Source: Pseudokineococcus lusitanus (GTDB lineage Bacteria > Actinomycetota > Actinomycetes > Actinomycetales > Quadrisphaeraceae). From it: DNA of 64,000 nucleotides. The notes beneath the pieces were generated by a model. That model was given only the letters and a program-made list of their open reading frames with translations. It was not told the origin of the DNA and did no database searches. Position numbers and translations under genes: made by a program. The DNA is taken from assembly GCF_003751265.1 (NCBI RefSeq), contig NZ_RJKN01000002.1:124001-188000 (forward strand), in the 5' to 3' direction. Shown piece by piece: positions 29,673 through 37,943 of the stretch. How positions within the stretch are numbered: the stretch's first letter is position 1; each line of letters opens with the position of its first letter.

Positions 29673-29933
29673 GTGCCTCTTCCCGATGCCCAGCGAACCC
29701 GCGCCGCGGGGTCCTTGGAGCTGGCCGAGACCATCAGCCGCGAGTGGGACATCGTCATGACCCGCGGCGGGCGCTGGGCCCGGGTCAGCACCGCCATCAC
29801 CGATCCGGGCGAGGTGGCTCGCCAGCTCGACTGGTACCGGCTGGGCAACCGCTCCGTCACCTTCCATGTGATCGAGCGCACCGCGACACTGGGCGAGCAG
29901 CTTGTCGACGAGGACGCCGTCGCCAACCCTTGA
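29673..29933 (+). CDS. Small hypothetical protein
   Basis: An 86-residue protein (DAQRTRAAGSLELAETISRE, then DIVMTRGGRWARVSTAITDP and QLDWYRLGNRSVTFHV). Composition and lower GC suggest a real gene; no family recognised. GTG 29673 is the likely start, with a weak ribosome site. Lies between the HTH operator and a dispersed repeat copy. Confidence 0.55.
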   Translation: MPLPDAQRTRAAGSLELAETISREWDIVMTRGGRWARVSTAITDPGEVARQLDWYRLGNRSVTFHVIERTATLGEQLVDEDAVANP

Positions 29934-29973
29934 AGCTCGCCGCTGGAGGGCGACGCTCCTCCCCCACACCGTC

Positions 29974-30031
29974 CCGCTGACGATCGTCATCCGGTCAGCG
30001 ACCCGCTGACGATCGGCATCCGGCACGCTCC
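29974..30031. repeat. Two copies of the 29-bp GCTGACGATCG repeat
   Basis: Two head-to-tail units start at 29974 and 30003. Each begins CCGCTGACGATCG and continues CATCCGG; the first also has the GTCAGCG end. They belong to the family that forms the array at 40291-40540. Confidence 0.75.
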
Positions 30032-30077
30032 GCGAGCCCACCGTGAGCGAGACGCTAATGACCGGGTAGGAGACCCT

Positions 30078-30656
30078 GTGCGGGTGACTTCTCAGCGCCG
30101 TCGAGCGGCCGGTACCGCCGCCGCGATCGTGCTGCTCTCCGGGTGCGCCACCTCGATGACCGGCTTCACCGCCGAGGAGGGTGGCTACGCCGCGGGTGAC
30201 GACTCCGTCGTCCTGCTCCCGGAGATCGAGCGCACCGAGCCCGTCGAACTGTCTGGCACAACGCTGCAGGGCCAGCTGGTCGACATCACCGATTGGCGCG
30301 GCGCCCCGGTCGTCCTCAACAGCTGGTGGGCCGGCTGCGGCCCGTGCCGCGAGGAGGCCCCGGCGCTGGCCGCGGTCGCCGAGCGGACCAGCGACGACGG
30401 CGTCCGTTTCCTCGACATCAACATCCGCGACGGCGCCGCCCAGGGCCTCGCGTTCGAGGAGCAATTCGGCATCGGCTACCCCTCGCTCGAGGCCAGCGAC
30501 GGTGCAGCGTTGCTGCCGCTGCGCGGCGTCCTGTCGCCGACCGCGACCCCCACCACCCTCGTCCTAGACGCCGAGGGCCGCGTCGCCGGCCGCATCTCCG
30601 GGCCCACCGACGAGTCCACTCTCCGCGGCCTGGTCGACCAGATCACCGGCACCTGA
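30078..30656 (+). CDS. TlpA/ResA-like thioredoxin-fold lipoprotein
   Basis: A 192-residue secreted lipoprotein. The signal ends in the lipobox LLSGC (Cys ~22). The thioredoxin domain has the redox motif in NSWWAGCGPCREEAP, then TPTTLVLDAEGRVAGRISG. Expected to sit on the outer membrane face and reduce or exchange disulfides, as in cytochrome c maturation. No ccs genes are nearby, so the partner is unknown. GTG 30078 follows AGGAG. Confidence 0.88.
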   Translation: MRVTSQRRRAAGTAAAIVLLSGCATSMTGFTAEEGGYAAGDDSVVLLPEIERTEPVELSGTTLQGQLVDITDWRGAPVVLNSWWAGCGPCREEAPALAAVAERTSDDGVRFLDINIRDGAAQGLAFEEQFGIGYPSLEASDGAALLPLRGVLSPTATPTTLVLDAEGRVAGRISGPTDESTLRGLVDQITGT

Positions 30657-30701
30657 CCAACTTCCCCGTCCACGCCGCGCCCGGTGTGCTGCGATGCCCC
30701 G

Positions 30702-31160
30702 GTGGCCTCGCGCCGACGTGCCGCGACCACCTCACCCCTCGGGGTCCGCGGCAGTGCTGACCGCGGCATCACGACCACGGCCCGCCTGCTGCTCGTCGGC
30801 CTCAGCGCCGGAGCGGTCGTCGGGCTGCTCGCAGGCCTGATCCTCAACACCCCCGCGGACTGGCGCGGCGAGTACTCCTCCAAGCTGCCCTTCTTCGGGC
30901 TCTACCTCGGGCTGCCGGCCGGCGAGCTCACCCAGGTCGTCACCGCGCTGCTCGTCCACCACGGGCGCCGACGCCTTCCCGACCGCCTACTGGTCGCCGC
31001 CGCCCCCTGCCTGGCCGCCGGCACCTGCACCGCACTGGTGGCCAGCGGCGCAGAGACCACTGCCCTGCACACCCTGGTCGCCGTGACGACAGCCGGCAGC
31101 CCCGCCGCCCTCATCGCGCTGACGACGCGAGCCTGGTGCCTACGCCCCACCGGTAGCTGA
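30702..31160 (+). CDS. Hypothetical four-span membrane protein
   Basis: A 152-residue protein with spans LLLVGLSAGAVVGLLAGLIL, LPFFGLYLGLPAGELTQVVT, LLVAAAPCLAAGTCTALVA and TLVAVTTAGSPAALIALTT. It begins 45 bases after the thioredoxin lipoprotein and may be co-transcribed with it. No family recognised. GTG 30702 is preferred over an upstream ATG because it lacks the odd Cys leader. Confidence 0.6.
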   Translation: MASRRRAATTSPLGVRGSADRGITTTARLLLVGLSAGAVVGLLAGLILNTPADWRGEYSSKLPFFGLYLGLPAGELTQVVTALLVHHGRRRLPDRLLVAAAPCLAAGTCTALVASGAETTALHTLVAVTTAGSPAALIALTTRAWCLRPTGS

Positions 31161-31201
31161 CCGGACGACAGACAACGCAACCAGAATTCGCCCCACAACG
31201 G

Positions 31202-31369
31202 GTGTCCGTTGCTCCACTGCTCCTCAACGCCAACGTGTCGTGGTGGGCGGGCGTCCCCCAGCCAGAGTGGGAGAGCGACCGGCTGGCGTGGGCGCAGGTC
31301 CACGCCGACGTCGCGGATCGGCTCCGGACTTCGGCGGACGTCTGCAGGTCGTACGTCGGCGGCGCGTGA
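31202..31369 (+). other. Orphan 55-residue open fragment carrying repeat copy A
   Basis: GTG 31202 opens a frame reading VSVAPLLLNANVSWWAGV, then EWESDRLAWAQVHADVADRL, to TGA 31369. Composition (three Trp, balanced charges) looks like real protein rather than noise, but it is short and has no ribosome site, so it may be a remnant. Its first nine codons coincide with the dispersed 26-bp repeat. The rest of the 31161-31505 gap shows no other gene. Confidence 0.35.
31204..31229. repeat. 26-bp dispersed repeat, copy A
   Basis: The sequence GTCCGTTGCTCCACTGC followed by TCCTCAACG. An identical 26-bp copy lies at 52379-52404 and a shortened one at 57811-57833. All lie downstream of rightward genes at module edges. 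Confidence 0.8.
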
Positions 31370-31505
31370 CCTTCAGCCACCCAGCGCCGCCGGGGGCACC
31401 TGGCCGTGCGACGCGTCGAGGCAACGTCCTCACTCGCCGGGCGTGGACGCTGGCGTGAGCGTTGTGCGGGACGAGCCCACTCCGGCTGGGGTCAACGGGC
31501 CCGGC

Positions 31506-33506
31506 TCACCGCGAGATGCGCTTACACAGCTCCAGTAGTGCGTAGAAGTCGTCATGGGGACGTTCGACCAGTCGCGCGGCTCTCCGGATCGCCGCTTCGT
31601 CGAAGCTCGCCCCGTACCGTCCGGTCATCCACTGCTTCACATTGTTGTTCTTGGTTCCGCTGGAGGCGTGCGCCGACTTGACGTCGGCCCAGGAGCGGAT
31701 GCCGGTCGCGCCGCGGGGAGTGAAGGCGCTGACCGGGAGGTAGTGGAGGACGTCGGCCTCGGTCAAACCGGTCACCTGCACTTTCGACAGCACGTCACCC
31801 TTCAGTGCGGCAGCGGCGAAGAAGTCAGCGATGTATCTATTCTCGGACTTCGCGCGCGGTCCCAACTCCGCCCTCATGAAGTCCCCGGCCGCCGCCGCGC
31901 CTTCACGGGCGAGCACCTCACACCCTTGTCGCCAGACGTTCTCGACGTGTACGGCCTTGACGTTGTCCAGTACCGCGATGATCTTGGCGTCGGTGTACTC
32001 GAAGGTCATGAAACTGTCGATCGACGCCGCCAATCGCGCCCCCCCGTGCAGGGGGACGATTTGTACTCTCGCTTCCGCGAGCTCCTCGGCGAACCACTCG
32101 TCGAGCACGATCTGGTCGTGAAGGCCCTCGACGAGGAGGAAGACCTTGTGACGGCGGAGGAGGTCCGCGGTGTTGAGCCCGAGCGCTTTGAGGTCTTCAA
32201 CCTCCACGCTCTTGAGCGAACTGATGCCGCTTGCCTCTGCTTTCGAGGGGCTGCTCACGTGATGGAGCCGCGCCCCCGGCGCGTCGAGCATCTCCGGTGA
32301 GTGTGTGGCCACCACCACCAAGCTAGATCGACCACTCGCGATGTCCGAGAGCCCTCGCACCATGTGACTCTCAGCCGTGCGGTGGAGTCCCAACTCCGGC
32401 TCGTCGAGCAGGAGGACAGTGAAGTGGTCGAGCAAATGGTCGATCGCCACGGCGATCGCGATCCGTGCCCATCGACTCTCGGCCGAGGACAGGCAGTCGA
32501 GGGACAGGAGACCGCTTGAGTACTTCTCGGTGATGCCCTGCACTTGCCACTCGACCAGGCCTTTCATCAGCCAGTCGAGGGGCTCATGGCGGGTCAACTT
32601 GAGGACGGGCGCGTCCATGAGGAGAGAGGCGAAGATTCCGTTGACCTGCTCCTCCAGAGCATCGCAGGCGTCCCAGAAGGGCGCTGACTCCCAGTAGTCG
32701 GCACGGAGAGTCTCTCTCGTGAGGCCCGATCGAGTGGCGACCTCAGTGAATGCGGCGACCGTGGCCTCACCGACGTCGACCGGATCGTGGGTCTTGGCCA
32801 CGTCGGCCAGGATCGACGTGCTTGAACCCATGACGACGCTTCCGAGGACCTCCTCGGAAGCCCAGACGTACGGCATGCATACGAAGGGTGGGCGGTCGAG
32901 CGATTGAAAGGGGCGTCCGTCGAGCATCTCGGTCCAGAGGTCCCTGACCGGAACCCAATTCTCCTTGCATGTAGCGAGGTCGTGGTCCCCGTCTTCATTA
33001 TCCGGCGATGTGGTCTTCTCCCACGCGTCGTAGACAGCGGCACTGAAGGCGGCGGCGCGCGAGGCAATAGGGGTCTCCTCGCTCAGACGCACCACAGGAT
33101 AAAGCGATGAGCCGTCGATCACCCAATAGGGACTCGCAATAAACTCGTCGGCGAGGGCCTCGACGTCTGAGACGTCGAAGGTCGGCGATGAAGCTGGCAG
33201 CTCGAATGCGGAGGCTCGCTGCACCACATCAGTCAGAAGGTTGACCAAGTGACTCTGGACGTCGAAGCGGTATTCCGGCGGAACCTTATGCGCGTACGCC
33301 TCGTCCAGGCGGGTGGATTCCACCACCACGGCCGCGTCAGCCCTTCCCATGAGGGCGTTCAGGACGCTGCTCTTGCCCGCACCGTTGCGCCCGTAGAGGA
33401 CGTGTAGACCTTCGCCGAGTGGGAGATGGGCGTCCCTGACTGGGCCGGCGCGCCGGACATGAGCGTGCAGCCAGCGGTACTGCCACGGATAGACGGCGCT
33501 TGCCAC
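31506..33506 (-). CDS. OLD-like ATPase with TOPRIM-like C-terminus (candidate defence protein)
   Basis: A 666-residue ABC-type ATPase. Walker A is GRNGAGKSS (39-47), followed by a long variable helical insertion. The signature region is CLSSAESRWARIAIAVAID, Walker B LLLDEPELGLH (Asp368/Glu369), then VVVATHSPEML. The C-terminal third opens with VFLLVEGLHDQIVLDEW (Glu460), resembling the OLD-family TOPRIM, and continues AKIIAVLDNVKAV (Asp514), where only one Asp of the usual DxD pair remains. OLD and PARIS-like proteins act in phage defence. GC is clearly below the flanking chromosome. GTG 33506 follows GAGGA. Confidence 0.78.
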   Translation of the reverse strand: MASAVYPWQYRWLHAHVRRAGPVRDAHLPLGEGLHVLYGRNGAGKSSVLNALMGRADAAVVVESTRLDEAYAHKVPPEYRFDVQSHLVNLLTDVVQRASAFELPASSPTFDVSDVEALADEFIASPYWVIDGSSLYPVVRLSEETPIASRAAAFSAAVYDAWEKTTSPDNEDGDHDLATCKENWVPVRDLWTEMLDGRPFQSLDRPPFVCMPYVWASEEVLGSVVMGSSTSILADVAKTHDPVDVGEATVAAFTEVATRSGLTRETLRADYWESAPFWDACDALEEQVNGIFASLLMDAPVLKLTRHEPLDWLMKGLVEWQVQGITEKYSSGLLSLDCLSSAESRWARIAIAVAIDHLLDHFTVLLLDEPELGLHRTAESHMVRGLSDIASGRSSLVVVATHSPEMLDAPGARLHHVSSPSKAEASGISSLKSVEVEDLKALGLNTADLLRRHKVFLLVEGLHDQIVLDEWFAEELAEARVQIVPLHGGARLAASIDSFMTFEYTDAKIIAVLDNVKAVHVENVWRQGCEVLAREGAAAAGDFMRAELGPRAKSENRYIADFFAAAALKGDVLSKVQVTGLTEADVLHYLPVSAFTPRGATGIRSWADVKSAHASSGTKNNNVKQWMTGRYGASFDEAAIRRAARLVERPHDDFYALLELCKRISR

Positions 33507-33674
33507 GTTGTCGTCCTCGCCTGGATGTTGCGGCGCCCGGCACTCAACCGCCCACGCCCTGCCTCTGACGGCCCTGGCCGCCGGGAGGGCATCGGCCCGT
33601 CGCATGCCTCTCTTGAGACAAGGACCTGCCCGACGGAGGGTGCGGCGACCTCGACAGGAGCCTTACAGCCCTGA

Positions 33675-34622
33675 TTACCGCTCGACGCCGTGGGCCTGCC
33701 CGCGCTGACGACCAACGGGTGTCCCTTGGCGTCCGGTCCGGGCGGTAATTCGACCGGCGGCGCTGGCGGCGTCGCCGGCGGGTCGCGCGTTCGCCACGTC
33801 CGCGGTCATCTTCGCCTCGACGGCCTCGGAGTGTTCCGTGCCCACGCCGGCGTGGAGGTCGCGGGCGGTGGCCGCACGCCGCTGCGGGCTGTCGTACGTC
33901 GGCGCCTGAGCCGCTGAGGCGATGACGTAGCCCGCTTCCACACGGGTAACTGCCGAAGCTGAATCGGCGGCGTCGGCGTCCTTCAGGGCTGCGGCCGCCC
34001 TGCCGTCGGCGTGCTCCGCGAGGTCGCGGTGGACGCCTTCATTGATGCCGGGGCGGGCGGTGTCACCGGTGGTCGGCGTCGCGCCCGCGGCGGCGCGCTC
34101 GTCGGCGGCTTCGCCGGCGAGCAGGGTCGCCACGACCGTCTCCTTTTCCGCCTCGACACGCTGCTGCTGGGCCTGCGCGGTGGCCTGCGCGGCGCGGTCG
34201 TCGAGCGCCCGGGCGAGGGCCTTCCCGCGCCCTCCCGACTCGCGATGGTCGGCCTCGAGGGCGTCGACGTCGATCCCGTAGCGGATACGGACCTGCTCGC
34301 GGATGGTTTCAGCAGCGCGGGCGGCGTCGGGCTCGACGTCGGCCCACTGACGGGCGGTCTGCCAGGCGGTCTCGATGTCGGCGGGGCGGGCGCGGTCCCA
34401 CCACGCGGTCCGCTCGAGCGGGACCAGGACGGCGCGGGCGGTGGTCCGCTCGGCGGTGGCCCGTTCCTGCAGGTCCCGCACGGCCTGGGCGGACTGCTGC
34501 TCGGCGGTGCGGGCGGCCTGCTCGCGCTGACGCGCGAGCTCCTCGGCGACCCGCCCGGCAATCAGCAGCCCCATCCGCAGCTGACCCTCGAAGGCGTCCT
34601 CGATGCCGTCGGACTCACTCAT
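33675..34622 (-). CDS. Plasmid/ICE-type accessory protein
   Basis: A 315-residue Ala/Arg/Glu-rich, largely helical protein starting SESDGIEDAFEGQLRMGLLI, then VAEELARQREQAARTAEQQ. RTAWWDRARPADIETAWQTA and RIRYGIDVDALEAD follow. From memory this pattern is common in actinobacterial plasmids and integrative elements, near mobilisation genes, with unestablished function. No relaxase is present, so it may be a leftover of a mobile element. Confidence 0.65.
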   Translation of the reverse strand: MSESDGIEDAFEGQLRMGLLIAGRVAEELARQREQAARTAEQQSAQAVRDLQERATAERTTARAVLVPLERTAWWDRARPADIETAWQTARQWADVEPDAARAAETIREQVRIRYGIDVDALEADHRESGGRGKALARALDDRAAQATAQAQQQRVEAEKETVVATLLAGEAADERAAAGATPTTGDTARPGINEGVHRDLAEHADGRAAAALKDADAADSASAVTRVEAGYVIASAAQAPTYDSPQRRAATARDLHAGVGTEHSEAVEAKMTADVANARPAGDAASAAGRITARTGRQGTPVGRQRGQAHGVER

Positions 34623-34766
34623 CCCGCTCCCCCTCGTCGTCCCTGCCCTTGTCCATGCCCGCGCCCGTGTGCGTACCGTCCGCCCCGAGACCTAGCCGGT
34701 GCGCCTCTCGCGCCGAACAGCGGCTGCTGGCATCTATCGGGAACGGACGGGGCAGAGCTGCGGCCG

Positions 34767-35195
34767 TCACGACGCGCGGCGGCGCCACCAGTCGCGCAGG
34801 GCGCCGGCGGCCAACGCCACCACGAACAGCCAGAAGACGCCCCAGAAAACGACGAAGCCCCAGTCCCACCAGCTGCCCACCGGAGACTGGGCCGCCCGCA
34901 CCGCGTCGGCCGTGGCCCAGACCGTGAAGGCGAGCACCGGCCAGATCATCCAGCGCTGCCCCAGGCCCTCGTCGACCCAGCGCCGCGCGACCTCCTCCGG
35001 ACGTCCCTGCCGCACGAGGAGCCACCGGGCGACACTCCCGGTCACCCAGTACGCAACAGCCGCCCCGAGAGTCACCTCGAAGAGGTCCTGCCCGCCGTTG
35101 CCCCACAGCGCCACCGCCGCGGCCACCAGCGGCACCACGACCAGCAGCCGGCACCACCACGGCATCCCGGCCGGCACCGGCCCGTCGTCACCCAC
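34767..35195 (-). CDS. Hypothetical membrane protein (intact copy of the 27.8-kb pseudogene)
   Basis: A 142-residue protein with about four spans (CRLLVVVPLVAAAVALWG, TLGAAVAYWVTGSVARWLL, MIWPVLAFTVWATADAV, WGFVVFWGVFWLFVVALAAG) and a cytoplasmic PEEVARRWVDEGLGQRW loop. Small proteins with the ARRWVDEG motif are common in actinobacteria; function unknown. A degraded copy lies ~7 kb to the left. Confidence 0.75.
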   Translation of the reverse strand: MGDDGPVPAGMPWWCRLLVVVPLVAAAVALWGNGGQDLFEVTLGAAVAYWVTGSVARWLLVRQGRPEEVARRWVDEGLGQRWMIWPVLAFTVWATADAVRAAQSPVGSWWDWGFVVFWGVFWLFVVALAAGALRDWWRRRAS

Positions 35196-35249
35196 ACCGG
35201 CTCTCTAGCACCCGGGCGGGGCGCCGGCCGCCTCCGACGACCCGCCGAT

Positions 35250-35321
35250 GGGCCGACTGGGCCGACTGGGCCGACTGAGCCGACTGAGCCGACTGAGCCG
35301 ACTGAGCCGACTGAGCCGACT
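35250..35321. repeat. 9-bp tandem repeat in a divergent promoter region
   Basis: Eight exact 9-bp units: three GGGCCGACT followed by five GAGCCGACT, with a partial ninth. It lies between a leftward gene starting at 35195 and a rightward gene at 35378. Two small hairpins follow (CCTCG/CGAGG and AGGGCCC/GGGCCCT). Copy number could vary by slippage. Confidence 0.9.
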
Positions 35322-35377
35322 GAGCCTCGCTGCGCGAGGTAGTGCAAGGGCCCTCGGGCCCTCCCTAACCTGAGCGA

Positions 35378-35503
35378 GTGCGTGCCGACCTGATGCGACC
35401 GGTGCGCCTGCCCGACGTGCCCGGGGTGGTCTGGACGGTGTCGTGGGCCTTCGCCGGCACCCGGCTCCCCAGGCCGGTGCGTACGGCCGTCGCTGTCGCC
35501 TGA
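35378..35503 (+). CDS. Possible 41-residue peptide upstream of membrane gene
   Basis: GTG 35378 opens RADLMRPVRLPDVPGVVWTV, then SWAFAGTRLP, to TGA 35501-35503, directly followed by the next gene's GTG (TGAGTG). Exact abutment suggests coupling, but there is no family match or strong ribosome site. Confidence 0.35.
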   Translation: MRADLMRPVRLPDVPGVVWTVSWAFAGTRLPRPVRTAVAVA

Positions 35504-36058
35504 GTGCCGATGTGGGTCCTGCTGCTGATGTGCCTGCCCGGGCTGCACCACGGCGCTGACCGCCGCGTCGTCGCCTCCTTCACCTCCCGCACACGCCAGG
35601 CCGCAGCCCGCACCGCCGCGCGCCTCGCCCTCTTCCTGCTCGTCGTCGCCGCTCTGACCGCCGGGGTCATCGCCGGCCTCGCCGACGAAACTCTCGCCAG
35701 CGCCGTGGTCGTTATCGTCGGCGGCGCAGTGATTCTCGCGACCGTCACCGCGCTGCTGATCAGCCAGCTCGCCGTCGTCACGGCGACATCACGCGAGCCC
35801 GCCGCCGCGGGCGCGACCGCCGGTGACAAGGCCGCGGACCGGCGCCGATGGAAGAGCGCCGGCTGGCAGGTCGACTGCGTCGCTTCCCGCCTGCCCACCG
35901 GCGGGCTCGCGCTCGTCCACCAGCACGTCCGCGCGCTCGTCCCACCCGGCGCGACCGTGCGCGTCCAGGCCGCCTCCGCCCGGCACGCCGAGGTGTACGC
36001 CCGCGACGGCCTACGCCCCCTGCCCACCAAGCCCCTACGGCTGGTCACCGGCGTCTAG
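35504..36058 (+). CDS. Hypothetical two- to three-span membrane protein
   Basis: A 184-residue protein with spans ALFLLVVAALTAGVIAGLA and VVVIVGGAVILATVTALLIS, then a cytoplasmic domain (WKSAGWQVDCVASRLPTGG) and an acetyltransferase-like phrase (SARHAEVYARDGLRPL) at the end. No family recognised with confidence. Start GTG 35504 or ATG 35510. Confidence 0.6.
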   Translation: MPMWVLLLMCLPGLHHGADRRVVASFTSRTRQAAARTAARLALFLLVVAALTAGVIAGLADETLASAVVVIVGGAVILATVTALLISQLAVVTATSREPAAAGATAGDKAADRRRWKSAGWQVDCVASRLPTGGLALVHQHVRALVPPGATVRVQAASARHAEVYARDGLRPLPTKPLRLVTGV

Positions 36059-36192
36059 CACCGCGACCGGTGCACCAACCCGGTAGGCGGCTCTTGCTGG
36101 TTGGTCGGCGCGACCTCGAGGTGCCGGCGCCTGAGCTGGGTCAGGATGGTGAGGCTGCGGGTCGCCGACGACCGCGGCAGGACGGGGGAGTC

Positions 36193-37233
36193 GTGGGGTT
36201 CCGGGTCAGGAAGTCGTTCAAGCTCGCGCCTGGGGTCCGGATGACGGTGACCCCCCGTGGGGTCGGTGTCAGCGCCGGCACGCGCGGGGCCCGGGTCTCG
36301 GCGCACTCCTCGGGACGGGTCACCCGGACCGTCGGCATCCCGGGCTCGGGGATCTCCCACACCAGCACCACCTCCGGCGCCCGGCGCACCGCAAAGCCGA
36401 AGTCCTCGTCCTCGAGCGCCCCGGGACGCGCTCGGACGGTCCCCGGCACAGCCGCGCTCGCTCCCGTCGCGGCGTCTCCGGGGCTCTTCGCTCCTCGATG
36501 GGAGAAGGAGCTTCACCGCGCCGCGGTCAAGCAAGCCGACGACGTCTCCCGGCTGGTCGCCGTCGGGCAGGCGCACCCGCAGGCGAGGCCGGTCGCTGCG
36601 CTCCTCGAAGCCATCCGCGGCGCCGTCCCCGCCGGTGCCTACGAGCACGCCCGCGGCCTGGTCGCCGAGGTGTTCGCCTCGGGCTTCGACCCCGCCACTG
36701 ACGCTTTCGTCACCAAGTACCTGCCCGGCCAGGTCCTAGACCTGGAAGTCGCCGACGGCGTGACCGCCGAGCTGCCCCTGGACCGCGACGCCGTCGGGCT
36801 GCTCCTGGGAGAGCTGCACCAGCAGGCCGGTGACCGCAGCGCGGCCATCGACGTCGTCGAGTCCCTGACCCCCTCGACGACCGCAGCGGTGAGCCTGGCC
36901 GAGCTGTACGCCGAAGGCGGCGACTGGGCAGCGATCGTCGAGCTCACCGACGGGCTCACCAACCTCGACGAGCCCTCGACCTACCTGCTGGTCCAGCGGG
37001 GCGTCGCCCTGCGCGAGCAGGGTCACCTCACCGCTGCCCGCGAGGCCTTGAAGGAGGCCCTGCGCGTGCGCTCCAGGCCGCCGGCGCTACGCCACCGGGC
37101 ATGGCTCGAGCGCGCCAACACCTACCTCGCCGAGAACAAGCGGTCCCTGGCCCGCAAGGACCTCGAGCGTGTCCTGGCCGAGAACTCGGCCTACCCCGGA
37201 CTGCAGGATGCACTCGCCCAGCTGCCCGACTGA
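36193..37233 (+). CDS. DUF4236 domain protein with TPR-like repeats
   Basis: A 346-residue protein. The first ~60 residues, GFRVRKSFKLAPGVRMTV then TPRGVGVSAGTRGARVS and TVGIPGSGIS, are a DUF4236 domain. After a Ser/Ala-rich linker, ~120-340 is helical with tetratricopeptide-like pairs (AVSLAELYAEGGDWAAIVEL, LLVQRGVALREQGHLTAARE, ARKDLERVLAENSAYPGL). DUF4236-TPR combinations occur in actinobacteria without known role. GTG 36193 is chosen because the domain begins right after it. Confidence 0.75.
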   Translation: MGFRVRKSFKLAPGVRMTVTPRGVGVSAGTRGARVSAHSSGRVTRTVGIPGSGISHTSTTSGARRTAKPKSSSSSAPGRARTVPGTAALAPVAASPGLFAPRWEKELHRAAVKQADDVSRLVAVGQAHPQARPVAALLEAIRGAVPAGAYEHARGLVAEVFASGFDPATDAFVTKYLPGQVLDLEVADGVTAELPLDRDAVGLLLGELHQQAGDRSAAIDVVESLTPSTTAAVSLAELYAEGGDWAAIVELTDGLTNLDEPSTYLLVQRGVALREQGHLTAAREALKEALRVRSRPPALRHRAWLERANTYLAENKRSLARKDLERVLAENSAYPGLQDALAQLPD

Positions 37234-37285
37234 CACGAGCAACACCACACGCAACGCCAGCGCGAGCCGCACCCACGGAGACCAG

Positions 37286-37705
37286 ATGAGTGACTTGCTG
37301 CCGGGCACCCCGCAGTCCTCCGGCTGGGTCGCCGTGCGCTGCATCTTCCACTCCGAGCTCGACGGCACCGGGATGTACGAGGAGCGGGTCACGCTCTGGC
37401 GGACGTCCTCGATGGACGAGGCCGTCGAGCGCGCCGAGGCCGAGGCGCACGAGTACGCCGCGATACTGAGCACCCCGCCGGCCGACCCGACTGAGTACGT
37501 CGGCCTGGCCCAGGCATACCTGCTCTCCGACACGCCCGGCGACGGCGCCGAGGTCTTCTCCCTCATCCGCGGCAGCGACCTCGAGCCCGAGGACTACCTC
37601 GACACGTTCTTCGACACCGGCACCGAACGCCAGCACGACGTGGGCGACCCCGCAGAACCGGGGGAGGCCGACACGGCCCCGAACAGGGACAATGTCAAAA
37701 CCTAA
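37286..37705 (+). CDS. DUF4288-like protein
   Basis: A 139-residue acidic protein. VAVRCIFHSELDGTGMYEER, then VTLWRTSSMDEAVERAEAEA, resembles DUF4288, often found near toxin or immunity genes. The C-terminal ~25 residues are polar and disordered-looking. ATG 37286 has GGAG five bases upstream. Lies between the DUF4236 gene and an LRR-like gene. Confidence 0.65.
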   Translation: MSDLLPGTPQSSGWVAVRCIFHSELDGTGMYEERVTLWRTSSMDEAVERAEAEAHEYAAILSTPPADPTEYVGLAQAYLLSDTPGDGAEVFSLIRGSDLEPEDYLDTFFDTGTERQHDVGDPAEPGEADTAPNRDNVKT

Positions 37706-37943
37706 ATTATCGGCTATACACGAGAGGAGCCCGGCGGCCGCATGTGCCTGCGGTCGATGGGCGGCGCTATTGCTGGCGTTGTCATCATTGGAACCGTTAG
37801 CACCAACAGGGCGAGCCGGCCGGGGCCGGCCAGCGACGGCGGGTGGGTCCGCGGCACGCCCACGTGCTCCTTATCGCCGGACCCCGACCGTGACCTGCTC
37901 GTGCAGCAGCCCCAGCCCCCAGGCCAACTGTGAGGGTGGGCTG

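Noticed and set aside
34011-35342. Open frame ending in PTEPTEPTE repeats
   Set aside because: The repeat is the 9-bp tandem DNA repeat read through; the frame runs antisense to two better-supported genes.
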